A stretch of 64,000 nt of DNA, taken from positions 1-64,000 of the forward strand of contig NZ_SWCO01000004.1 of the NCBI RefSeq assembly GCF_005117025.1. The letters are read 5' to 3'. The notes below the pieces were generated by a model. It did not search any database and was not told the DNA's origin. It was given only the letters and a program-made list of their open reading frames with translations. The position numbers and the translations under genes are program-made. The stretch comes from Alteromonas portus. GTDB taxonomy: Bacteria > Pseudomonadota > Gammaproteobacteria > Enterobacterales > Alteromonadaceae. Numbering within the stretch: position 1 is the stretch's first letter; each line of letters opens with the position of its first letter. Positions 1 through 7,170 of this stretch are shown piece after piece.

Positions 1-88
1 GGAGAGTGAGGGATTCGAACCCCCGGTGGGTTTGACCCCACGTCTGATTTCAAGTCAGGTGCATTAAACCGGGCTCTGCCAACTCTCC
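1..88 (-). tRNA. tRNA-Ser(UGA), copy 1, cut by the window edge
   Basis: Read on the minus strand, this is a serine tRNA. The acceptor stem is GGAGAGT pairing with ACTCTCC. The anticodon loop is CTTGAAA, so the anticodon is TGA. A long class II variable arm has the stem GTGGG/CCCAC, and the T-loop is TTCGAAT. The discriminator base and CCA would lie before base 1 and are not visible. The T-stem strand GGGGG pairs with CCCTC through one G-U pair. The base of the anticodon stem looks like a C-A mismatch (27-43). A second copy lies at 4605-4695. Confidence 0.96.
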
Positions 89-101
89 TGAAGTGCTGCG
101 T

Positions 102-129
102 ATCTTAATGATTTATGTGGGTCTGTAAA
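102..129 (-). promoter_or_regulatory. Promoter of tRNA-Ser copy 1
   Basis: On the minus strand a -35 box TTTACA (124-129) and a -10 box TAAGAT (102-107) are separated by 16 bases. A GC-containing stretch (ACGCAGC) follows, as is common at stably expressed RNA promoters. The same boxes with the same spacing precede copy 2, although the spacer sequence has diverged, which supports function. Confidence 0.75.
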
Positions 130-257
130 GCACTAATTTTAACATTTTTAATCAAACGACTAATTGATAAACAAAGTGCTCAAAATTTAATTGCTCTGGT
201 TTAAATTACACATTATTTGATCATACGTTACATTGACGCAGCACTGTTAAGCACTGG

Positions 258-1154
258 TCAATCACTCCACACAAACATGCTTGCAGGTTTGGTTAAAAGC
301 GTTAAAGACATCGCTTTATCAGCCGCTCGGTTATTAACTCCATAGCAAACATGGAGTGGAAGAAGGTGCTCTTCTCTAGGATGTGCATATCGCGCATCCG
401 GCGCGCTGTACCATTCAACAAGACGAGCTTTGCGTTCATTCTCGCTGTAGGCACTAGTCTGCATAGTAGTCTGAAGCCAGTTATTAAAGCGCGTTGCTTT
501 TCGTATTGCGTCATCGGAGCTATCAAAAAAGCCCTGCATATTGTGAAAAGAAGACCCCGAGCCCAATACTAAAATATTCACTTCGTTCTTTGCATTACTA
601 TTTACAGGCTCTATCCCGCGTTCTACAGCTTTCCTAATTGCTTCTCCCAATACCACATGCTTTTCCGTATTTAAATCAGACGTAATGGATACTTGAATAC
701 AGGGTACATCAGCGTTGGGATACATGATACTTAGGGGAATGAACATTCCATGATCGAAACCACGTGCCCTATCCTCCCGCACAGCAATGCCTTGTTCGGT
801 TAAACGCTTTAATAGCATTGTTGCGAGTGAAACTTCTCCTTTGGCCGGGTATTTAAGAGAGTACGCCTCTTGAGAAAAGCCATAATAGTCATAAACCAAG
901 GGAGGCTCTGGGTGAGTAGTCACACTAACTTCTGTTTCTTCCCAATGAGCGCTAATTACTATGATTACATCAGGCCTGGGGAAATCTGCTGATAACGTTT
1001 TGAGCGCTTCAATCATTTCCTTGTGATACTGGGGAGAATTCGCGTCACCTTTTGTCTGCATTTCAAGCAGTGGTAGCGGACCTCCGCCATGAGATATATA
1101 CGCTGTACTCATTTGTACTGGCAATGGCGTTTTAATTTCGATTGGCTGTTTCAT
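258..1154 (-). CDS. Class III extradiol dioxygenase, DODA/YgiD-like
   Basis: A 298-residue protein of the LigB / 4,5-DOPA extradiol dioxygenase superfamily, whose members open catechol-type rings with a non-haem metal. Conserved histidines are visible at H22 (SHGGGP), H70 (SAHWE), H135 (DHGMF) and H204 (SFHNM), the pattern expected for metal binding and catalysis. Its length is near that of E. coli YgiD (about 260-270), with an N-terminal extension. It is the second gene of a minus-strand pair behind a DoxX protein and opposite a LysR regulator, so it is probably induced by an aromatic or quinone-like compound. The natural substrate cannot be read from sequence. Confidence 0.85.
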   Translation of the reverse strand: MKQPIEIKTPLPVQMSTAYISHGGGPLPLLEMQTKGDANSPQYHKEMIEALKTLSADFPRPDVIIVISAHWEETEVSVTTHPEPPLVYDYYGFSQEAYSLKYPAKGEVSLATMLLKRLTEQGIAVREDRARGFDHGMFIPLSIMYPNADVPCIQVSITSDLNTEKHVVLGEAIRKAVERGIEPVNSNAKNEVNILVLGSGSSFHNMQGFFDSSDDAIRKATRFNNWLQTTMQTSAYSENERKARLVEWYSAPDARYAHPREEHLLPLHVCYGVNNRAADKAMSLTLLTKPASMFVWSD

Positions 1155-1247
1155 AGCACTACTCTAAATCGTATCCGTGCGGGGCGTGGCTTACCATAGA
1201 AACCGACTGTTTAAAGCCGGCTTCAGAAAAAATGGGCGTAGCTCGCC

Positions 1248-1697
1248 TTACTTATAAAACTTGTCACTGATCAGAGAGTCGATAGAAAATTTACCCCCTC
1301 CCTGAATAACGAGAGCCGTTGTTGCTGCAAGCAATGCTAACGCAAACTCATAACCATTGTTGGTCATAAACAAACCGTTGGCTGCGTGCACGCTAAAAAT
1401 TGCAATCACCATAGTGAATGCACTTACCAAAGCGGCCGGGCGTGTTAGAAAACCTACAATAAGTGCTATTCCACCAAAAAACTCAGCACTACCGGCCAGC
1501 AATGCCATTAAAAAGCCTGGCGCTAGTCCAATGCTTTCCATCCACTGCCCAGTGCCTTCTAATCCGTAACCACCAAACCAAGCGAAGAGTTTTTGTGCGC
1601 CGTGTGCAGTAAGAATAATGCCCACCGGCACACGTAAAACCAAACTAGAAAAACTGTTGTTAGAAGTAAAAATATTTTTCAAAAATTGCTTACTCAT
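1248..1697 (-). CDS. DoxX family membrane protein
   Basis: A small integral membrane protein of 149 residues with about four hydrophobic segments and the DoxX-type N-terminal pattern RVPVGIILTAHGAQKLF. DoxX-family proteins are often linked to redox or quinone stress, but their biochemistry is poorly defined. The open frame extends to 1835. I place the start at the ATG ending at 1697 because AAGGA lies about 8 bases upstream and the added residues do not look like family sequence. It lies 93 bases upstream of the dioxygenase on the same strand and is probably co-transcribed with it. Confidence 0.85.
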   Translation of the reverse strand: MSKQFLKNIFTSNNSFSSLVLRVPVGIILTAHGAQKLFAWFGGYGLEGTGQWMESIGLAPGFLMALLAGSAEFFGGIALIVGFLTRPAALVSAFTMVIAIFSVHAANGLFMTNNGYEFALALLAATTALVIQGGGKFSIDSLISDKFYK

Positions 1698-1809
1698 TTG
1701 TCGAATCCTTAAAGTCTTTGTGATTGAAAGTGTCATATCTAAAAAGTGATGAACGCAGTGCATGTCTTCATAGCGTTGGCACTGCGCTAACCTGATGCAT
1801 ACAGAATAG

Positions 1810-1859
1810 TTACCAACACCTATTGAATAAAGCACTCTAATATTGAATGATTACCAACA
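1810..1859. promoter_or_regulatory. Direct repeats in the LysR/DoxX divergent region
   Basis: TTACCAACA occurs at 1810-1818 and again at 1851-1859, 41 bases apart (about four helical turns). TATTGAAT occurs at 1821-1828 and 1841-1848, 20 bases apart (two turns). The phased arrangement between divergent genes suggests binding sites for the adjacent LysR regulator. The assignment is inferred from position. Confidence 0.45.
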
Positions 1860-1891
1860 TCATGTTGTTTATTAGAATGAAAGGCTGAACG

Positions 1892-2797
1892 ATGGATAAA
1901 TTATTGCTATTGAAAACTTTCAGCGTTGTTGCAAATGAAGGCAGCTTTACAAAAGCTGCAGAAAAGCTAGTCACGTCAAATCAGCTGGTAAGCAAATATG
2001 TCGCAGAACTAGAGAAGCAACTTGATACGCGCTTATTCAATCGCACTACAAGAAAAATCCACTTAACCGAGGCAGGACAACAATGCTTGCAGCATGCTAA
2101 CCATATTCTTGAAAGCGTAACCGATATGGAAAGTCAGCTTGGATTGCTTAATACAGAAGCAAAAGGCGTTTTGCATGTTAGTGCGCCAGTTTCTTTTTCC
2201 ACTCTGCATTTAGCTGGAGCGCTCAGTTCATTTCAACAAGCACACCCGAGTGTTTCGATAAACTTGCAGCTAAACGACAGAAAAATTGATGTCATAGATG
2301 AAGGGTTTGATGTAGCAATACGTGCAGGCCACCTTGCTAACTCAACGCTGGTGGCCAAAAAAATTACAACGATAAAATTAGCGCTTTGTGCCGCACCAGC
2401 CTATTTAAAAAAATATGGCACACCGAAACATCCAGCTGAATTAAAGCCTGAACACTACCTTGAGTATTCTTACGTTAACTACGATAGCGACAAGTCAGCG
2501 CTTATTGCTGCACTAAAAGCCAACGCTCAGAAAGTAACCCCAAGGCTAACAGCTAATAATGGAGAAGTGCTAACTAATGTAGCAAAGCAAGGAAAAGGAT
2601 ATGTGCTCCAACCTACTTTTATTGCAGGAGATGCACTCAAAAATGGTGAGCTAGTGTCCATACTTGATGACTTCGTCCCACAACCTATATCGTTGTATGC
2701 GGTGTACCCACATAGAAAACTGATTTCAAATAAGCTGCGTGTTTTTATCGACTTTTTATCTAATTATTTCACAGACACGCCCTATTGGGACAACTAA
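1892..2797 (+). CDS. LysR family transcriptional regulator
   Basis: A 301-residue LysR-type regulator. The winged helix-turn-helix occupies residues 1-60 (FTKAAEKL, then NQLVSKYVAELE, then LFNRTTRKIHLT), and a periplasmic-binding-protein-like effector domain covers about 88-295. Its residues resemble the subgroup whose members often control neighbouring oxidoreductase genes. It is divergent from the doxX-dioxygenase pair with a 194-base gap containing phased direct repeats, so it most likely regulates that pair. The effector is unknown. Confidence 0.93.
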   Translation: MDKLLLLKTFSVVANEGSFTKAAEKLVTSNQLVSKYVAELEKQLDTRLFNRTTRKIHLTEAGQQCLQHANHILESVTDMESQLGLLNTEAKGVLHVSAPVSFSTLHLAGALSSFQQAHPSVSINLQLNDRKIDVIDEGFDVAIRAGHLANSTLVAKKITTIKLALCAAPAYLKKYGTPKHPAELKPEHYLEYSYVNYDSDKSALIAALKANAQKVTPRLTANNGEVLTNVAKQGKGYVLQPTFIAGDALKNGELVSILDDFVPQPISLYAVYPHRKLISNKLRVFIDFLSNYFTDTPYWDN

Positions 2798-2866
2798 AAC
2801 AGTTACGCATAACCCGTGAAAAGTGCATTCTTACGGGGCTTACCCTAAATCTGCTATAAATTGAAA

Positions 2867-2892
2867 GCGGCGTAAAGGTTACTCTACGCCGC
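2867..2892 (-). terminator. Terminator downstream of the permease
   Basis: GCGGCGTA (2867-2874) pairs with TACGCCGC (2885-2892). On the minus strand the hairpin is followed by TTTCAATTT, so it probably ends the permease transcript about 100 bases after the stop codon. Confidence 0.6.
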
Positions 2893-2995
2893 CGGTGTTA
2901 ACCACTTCTGAGTCTATTAGTCTTGAATTTGATTGAGCAAAACTGATGGGGTTATGTATACACCACTACCTTTACCCCTAACCAATTCAGCGCCA

Positions 2996-4462
2996 TTAAA
3001 CTCTAAACGTTTCCATAATTGCAGGTACACCAGGGAACATGCCAATTAGTGCCATAACCGTACAGAGAATTAAGAATGTAATACCTGGAATAACCCAGCG
3101 CCCCGCTTTACCTAAATCTCCTGCTCGGTCTTTACACCCTACCAGCCCTAAATTATCTAACAGCATGGTAAATGACCAGCCAAATACAGGGTTTACTAAT
3201 ACAGATGAGATCACAACTAAAGCAGCTGACTGAGTAGTTTTACCTTCACGCGTCATTTGCATACCCGCTTCCATCAAAGGAAGAAATACTCCCACTATAA
3301 GCGCTACGCAAAGTACAGGAGGCCAAATAGCTAAATCCATAGGATACCCCCACAGAGCTGCTACTATGCATAAAAAGCCCGTTACCAAAGCACCACCGGG
3401 AATGGGTCTACGCGCAATTGACGCAGGAATGATATACGTTCCCCACGAAGATGAAATATTACCGCCACCTAACAGACTGCCCACAGCTTGACGGCTCGAC
3501 GCAGCAATCATGGTATCATCAATGTTCATGTGAGCCCGTTCGCTCTTTTTGGGATAGCTCAACTTTTGGAAGACTTGATGACCTAAGAAATCAGGAGACC
3601 ACATAGACACAGCCAGCACGGCAAAAGGAAGGACAGCAATGAAATGAGACCATTCTGGAAGACCTAGTTTCCATCCTGTGTCTTCACCCCACCAATAAGC
3701 AGGATTCAAATTGGGCATACCTGGCGATGTGGTAAATTCAAATGGCGCGTCAAAAGCAAAAGCAATTGCTGCCGCCATTATTGCTCCAAGAGGAATGGCC
3801 AGCCAACGCTTTTGAATATGTTCCAGCCATGCATACATTAAAATAGTGGCAATGATCACCACAAAGGCCAAGTAAGCCATATCAAAGCTTTCTGCCCAAG
3901 CAAATAGCTTCTTGACCTGACCTGTAATGCCTATAAAGCCCAAATATAACAACAGCCCACCGCAAACACCGTTACTGGTGAGCTTAGCGAGTATGCTGCC
4001 GCCTTTTGTTATTCCTAAAATAAAACCAAATAAACCGATGAGCAGGCCAAGTGCCATGGGGTGACCACCAGATGCAACGATAAGAGGTACTAGCGGTAAC
4101 AGCGGCCCGTGTGTACCCGCTAAATTGGCAGACGGATTGAAAAAGGCTGAAATTAAAACAACGAACAAGACTGCGGCAATAAGTAATTCAAAGCGCACGT
4201 TTTCGATAACAAATTCAGGAGACAGCCCTAGTGGCGCTGCAAATGCGCCAACAACGGCGGCAACCATAACAATTTTACCTATGGTTGCAGCCATACCGGG
4301 TACAAAGTCTTCCCACTCAACGCGATAATCTTTACCAGGCAGGTTTAACCGCCAACGTTTAGGAGAAAGTATTTGTAATTCGTGGTTTAAATAGTCGTCT
4401 CTTGATTTAAAACTACTGCTTGGTTTGTGAAGATTTTGATAAAAAGAACTTTCCTGTGACAC
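2996..4462 (-). CDS. Putative permease, DUF3360-like (SulP/NCS2-type fold)
   Basis: A 488-residue protein with a hydrophilic N-terminus of about 50 residues followed by many membrane segments. The segment NPSANLAGTHGPLLPLVP and the following glycine-rich helix resemble the substrate half-helices of SulP/NCS2 anion and nucleobase transporters. I recall this type of protein as the uncharacterised DUF3360 family of Vibrio and Alteromonas. The substrate is unknown. It stands alone between the LysR gene and tRNA-Ser copy 2 and has its own terminator. The family name is from memory, without a profile search. Confidence 0.6.
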   Translation of the reverse strand: MSQESSFYQNLHKPSSSFKSRDDYLNHELQILSPKRWRLNLPGKDYRVEWEDFVPGMAATIGKIVMVAAVVGAFAAPLGLSPEFVIENVRFELLIAAVLFVVLISAFFNPSANLAGTHGPLLPLVPLIVASGGHPMALGLLIGLFGFILGITKGGSILAKLTSNGVCGGLLLYLGFIGITGQVKKLFAWAESFDMAYLAFVVIIATILMYAWLEHIQKRWLAIPLGAIMAAAIAFAFDAPFEFTTSPGMPNLNPAYWWGEDTGWKLGLPEWSHFIAVLPFAVLAVSMWSPDFLGHQVFQKLSYPKKSERAHMNIDDTMIAASSRQAVGSLLGGGNISSSWGTYIIPASIARRPIPGGALVTGFLCIVAALWGYPMDLAIWPPVLCVALIVGVFLPLMEAGMQMTREGKTTQSAALVVISSVLVNPVFGWSFTMLLDNLGLVGCKDRAGDLGKAGRWVIPGITFLILCTVMALIGMFPGVPAIMETFRV

Positions 4463-4571
4463 ATAACACCTTTAGATTGCGCGAAGAAAACGCAAGCCTA
4501 AACATGTGAATGGAATGTAACAATGCGACTGTGGTCTTATACGAAAGTTTAACGTGATAGACAGGCATAAA

Positions 4572-4597
4572 AAAACCCGCAACAAAGTGCGGGTTTT
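4572..4597 (-). terminator. Terminator of tRNA-Ser copy 2
   Basis: AAAACCCGC (4572-4580) pairs with GCGGGTTTT (4589-4597), with an 8-base loop. On the minus strand it is followed by a run of T. It begins seven bases beyond the tRNA 3' end. Confidence 0.85.
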
Positions 4598-4604
4598 CAT
4601 AATA

Positions 4605-4695
4605 TGGCGGAGAGTGAGGGATTCGAACCCCGGTGGGTTTGACCCCACGTCTGATTTCAAGTCAGGTGCATTAAACCGGGCTCTGCCAACTCTCC
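4605..4695 (-). tRNA. tRNA-Ser(UGA), copy 2
   Basis: A complete serine tRNA with anticodon TGA and encoded CCA (TGG on the plus strand at 4605-4607). It is identical to copy 1 over the shared region except that one C (plus strand) of a five-C run is missing just before the T-stem. The T-stem strand becomes CGGG-G instead of GGGGG, leaving a C-C mismatch at its base unless the variable region rearranges. Its place next to yccA matches E. coli serT, so this is probably the ancestral location. Confidence 0.95.
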
Positions 4696-4708
4696 TGAAG
4701 TGCTGCGT

Positions 4709-4736
4709 ATCTTAATGATATTTTTATGACTGTAAA
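4709..4736 (-). promoter_or_regulatory. Promoter of tRNA-Ser copy 2
   Basis: On the minus strand TTTACA (4731-4736) and TAAGAT (4709-4714) are 16 bases apart. The boxes and the 13 bases between the -10 box and the tRNA are identical to those of copy 1. Confidence 0.75.
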
Positions 4737-4847
4737 GCGAAAAATTAAAAAAGTTGTCTAAGTGCCGAGATTTCAATCAAATAAGCGGTTTAGCACGTAT
4801 AAGAGACGTTTTTATATTCATCTGACACCATTTTCATCTGAAACTAC

Positions 4848-4876
4848 TTGAAAATGGGAACTAAAACCCATACAAC
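4848..4876 (+). promoter_or_regulatory. Candidate yccA promoter with an inverted repeat in the spacer
   Basis: TTGAAA (4848-4853) and TACAAC (4871-4876) are separated by 17 bases. The spacer carries ATGGG and its complement CCCAT, 8 bases apart, which could be a small operator. Assigned by eye only. Confidence 0.45.
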
Positions 4877-4934
4877 ATACACTAAATAATTGTGTACCAT
4901 TTTGGTCATATCATAAGTCCTGTTGGAGGAAACA

Positions 4935-5600
4935 ATGGATCAACGTTCGATGTATTCAAGTGCATCTCAACCATCGGTATTGCAGACGAACAAGGTTCTA
5001 CGCAACACCTATATGCTGCTTGCGATGACACTAGCGTTTAGCGCGGTTTGTGCTGGTATAGCGATGGCAGTAGGCATTTCTCCTATGATGTCTCTTGTTA
5101 TGACTATCGGCGCTTTTATTACTCTTTTTGTAGTTCAGAAAAAAGCTGACTCGGCATCTGGTATCTACTGGGTGTTTGCATTCACAGGTTTAATGGGCGC
5201 ATCACTTGGTTACACGCTTAATTTCTATTTAGGTGTAGCCGGTCCTGGTCTAATCATGGAAGCATTGGGTGCGACAGCACTTGTGTTCTTCGCGCTTTCT
5301 GGCTACGCACTTACCACTAAGAAAGACTTCTCGTTTATGGGCGGATTCTTGGTAGTAGGTCTAGTTGTAGTGCTTGTTGCTGCTATTGCGAACATCTTCT
5401 TCGCGGTACCTGCAGTAAGCCTAGCAATTAGTGCAGCGATTGTATTCATTATGTCAGGTTTCATCTTGTTTGATACAAGCCGTATCATCCACGGTGGTGA
5501 AACAAACTACATTCGCGCGACAGTTTCGCTATACTTGAACATATACAACTTGTTCACGTCTATCCTTCACCTTCTGGGTGCATTTGGCGGCGACGATTAA
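4935..5600 (+). CDS. yccA: YccA, Bax inhibitor-1 family FtsH modulator
   Basis: An inner-membrane protein of 221 residues with seven hydrophobic segments, closely resembling E. coli YccA in length and in the motifs KVLRNTYMLLAMTLAFSA and IIHGGETNYIRATVSLY. In E. coli, YccA is a substrate and modulator of the FtsH protease. An in-frame TTG at 4923 would add four residues, but it overlaps the ribosome-binding site GGAGGA (4925-4930), so the ATG at 4935 is the start. The neighbouring tRNA-Ser and tus genes match the E. coli context. A strong terminator follows the stop codon. Confidence 0.93.
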   Translation: MDQRSMYSSASQPSVLQTNKVLRNTYMLLAMTLAFSAVCAGIAMAVGISPMMSLVMTIGAFITLFVVQKKADSASGIYWVFAFTGLMGASLGYTLNFYLGVAGPGLIMEALGATALVFFALSGYALTTKKDFSFMGGFLVVGLVVVLVAAIANIFFAVPAVSLAISAAIVFIMSGFILFDTSRIIHGGETNYIRATVSLYLNIYNLFTSILHLLGAFGGDD

Positions 5601-5624
5601 TTTAGCGTTAAAGGTTAAAAAGAT

Positions 5625-5648
5625 AAACACCCCTTAACCGGGGTGTTT
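5625..5648 (+). terminator. Terminator between yccA and tusD
   Basis: AAACACCCC (5625-5633) pairs with GGGGTGTTT (5640-5648) around a 6-base loop and is followed by TTATTT. It ends only 8 bases before the tusD start codon. Confidence 0.85.
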
Positions 5649-5656
5649 TTATTTGT

Positions 5657-6046
5657 ATGGCAGAATATTCAATACTTATCACATCGTCACCGTTTCAAGG
5701 CGATACCGCTTTACGCGCCCTCGCATTTGCGCAAGGTGTTATTGATAATGGTGATGTAATAAACAATGTTTTCTTTTATAGCGAAGGTGTACACCACACT
5801 AATAACTTAATGCTAAACACGGGTGACGAGCTGTTCATACTTGATAGCTGGAAGACTCTAGCGTCTGAACACAACGTGAAATTACTTGTATGCATTACCG
5901 CCGCCGTTAAACGAGGTATTGTGAGTGAGTTAGAGGCGAAAGAAAATGGGCTGTCTCAGGCCAATTTAACCGCGCCTTTCGAGCAAGCAGGCTTGGGCGA
6001 ATTCTTCACTGCGCTCCACGAGTGCAACAGGCTGGTGCAGTTCTAA
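5657..6046 (+). CDS. tusD: TusD, sulfur relay protein
   Basis: A 129-residue DsrE-family protein and subunit of the TusBCD complex, which passes persulfide sulfur from TusA to TusE for 2-thiolation of wobble uridine in tRNA. The sulfur-accepting cysteine is C79 (KLLVCITAAVKRG). The N-terminus (AEYSILITSSPF, then FFYSEGV) matches E. coli TusD, which supports the start at 5657. I see no ribosome-binding site, because the upstream bases are the tail of the yccA terminator. It is first of tusDCBE, and its stop codon TAA overlaps the tusC ATG. Confidence 0.93.
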   Translation: MAEYSILITSSPFQGDTALRALAFAQGVIDNGDVINNVFFYSEGVHHTNNLMLNTGDELFILDSWKTLASEHNVKLLVCITAAVKRGIVSELEAKENGLSQANLTAPFEQAGLGEFFTALHECNRLVQF

Positions 6047-6414
6047 TGGCAAGGTTACTTATAAGGTTTACACAAAGCCCATTTTCCAATGCTAAAAGCC
6101 AAGACGGTTTAGATTTTGCGCTTGCTGCAACAAACTATGGGCACGATGTTAAAGTGCTTTTTGAAAACCAAGGTGTGCTGCAGCTTGTTAAAGCAGCATC
6201 TACCAAAGGACTAAAAAATCACACTAAGCGTTTGGCTAGCATGCCGTTTTTCGATATCGAAGAATGTTTTGTGTGTAAAGCAAGTGCAGATACCTACGAC
6301 ATTGAACAGGTTCTTGCTAATAACAGTTTAGTTGATGAGTTAGACTGTGAGTGGACAACCCCAGAAGAAAAAGTCGCGCTTATCCAAAGCGTAGATCATG
6401 TGGTGACGTTCTAA
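6046..6414 (+). CDS. tusC: TusC, sulfur relay protein
   Basis: A 122-residue DsrF-like subunit of the cytoplasmic TusBCD complex. It has the family pattern RFTQSPFSNAKSQDGLDFA and FENQGVLQL. An upstream non-ATG extension in the same frame is rejected because the ATG at 6046 overlaps the tusD stop codon by one base, a typical coupled start. Its own stop likewise overlaps the tusB ATG at 6414. Confidence 0.92.
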   Translation: MARLLIRFTQSPFSNAKSQDGLDFALAATNYGHDVKVLFENQGVLQLVKAASTKGLKNHTKRLASMPFFDIEECFVCKASADTYDIEQVLANNSLVDELDCEWTTPEEKVALIQSVDHVVTF

Positions 6415-6782
6415 TGCTTATTACTATTTCAACGCCAAATTTGAGCACTGAATACAAACAGCTTATTGAAGCCACTTTTAAGCAGGCGAACTTAACATAT
6501 ATTGTATTTGTTGGTGATGGCGTTTATGCCCCTGTATTAAACACCGCGTTTTTTGAGCAACTGGCCAATTTCGTAGGAAATACGGAGAGAAATACGGTAA
6601 AAAGTACGGTAGAAGATAAGGTAGAAAGCGCGGCAAAAGACAAACCAACGCTTAGCCTGTCGTTCTTGAGTACAGATGCGGCTGCTAGGGGCGCAAATCT
6701 GCCCGAACATATTAATCCAATTTCCCACAAAGAACTTGCTGAAATATCAGCAAACAATCAGCACTGGATCCCCCTTTCATGA
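6414..6782 (+). CDS. tusB: TusB, sulfur relay protein with an internal insert
   Basis: A 122-residue DsrH-type protein and third subunit of TusBCD. Identified by position, by the N-terminus MLITISTPN and by the C-terminus [10 protein letters not shown]. coli TusB has 95 residues; the extra length lies in the middle (about residues 55-80), a hydrophilic stretch rich in K, E, T and V with repeated TV/KV pairs. The longer open frame from 6351 lies inside tusC and is rejected, since the ATG at 6414 overlaps the tusC stop. It overlaps tusE by 4 bases (ATGA). Confidence 0.87.
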   Translation: MLITISTPNLSTEYKQLIEATFKQANLTYIVFVGDGVYAPVLNTAFFEQLANFVGNTERNTVKSTVEDKVESAAKDKPTLSLSFLSTDAAARGANLPEHINPISHKELAEISANNQHWIPLS

Positions 6783-7126
6783 CACAAGAAACCTATAGCT
6801 TCAATTATAAAGGGCATGCGATCCCTACAGACAAAGCCGGGTATTTACTCGACTATACCCTTTGGGAAGAAGGTATGGTTGAGTTGCTGGCGCAAGAAGA
6901 AAACATTGAGCTAACCGAGGCCCACTGGGAAGTAGTGCGTTTCGTGCGCGCATTTTATGAAGAGTACGAAACCAGCCCAGCGATTCGTGCTTTGGTGAAA
7001 GCTATGGCCAATAAGTTTGGCCCAGAAAAAGGTAATAGCCGCTACTTGCAGCGACTCTTTAAAAAAGGCCCGGCGAAGCAAGCCACTAAATTAGCAGGAT
7101 TACCTAAACCCGCGAAATGCTTGTAA
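6779..7126 (+). CDS. tusE: TusE (DsrC-type) sulfur carrier
   Basis: A 115-residue DsrC/TusE protein that accepts persulfide from TusBCD and hands it to MnmA for s2U formation. It has the family signature [18 protein letters not shown] and [17 protein letters not shown], with the essential penultimate cysteine C114 in the tail PAKCL. Its ATG overlaps the tusB stop. It is the last gene of the operon; a minus-strand gene converges 45 bases beyond, with no strong terminator visible between them. Confidence 0.95.
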   Translation: MTQETYSFNYKGHAIPTDKAGYLLDYTLWEEGMVELLAQEENIELTEAHWEVVRFVRAFYEEYETSPAIRALVKAMANKFGPEKGNSRYLQRLFKKGPAKQATKLAGLPKPAKCL

Positions 7127-7170
7127 AGGCGATATTGGAAAGGCCAGGCATCGCTTAGTTCTATTTTCCG

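Noticed and set aside
4472-4660. 62-codon minus-strand frame
   Set aside because: It begins inside tRNA-Ser copy 2 and crosses its terminator.
4923-4934. TTG start extending yccA by four residues
   Set aside because: It overlaps the GGAGGA ribosome-binding site of the ATG at 4935.
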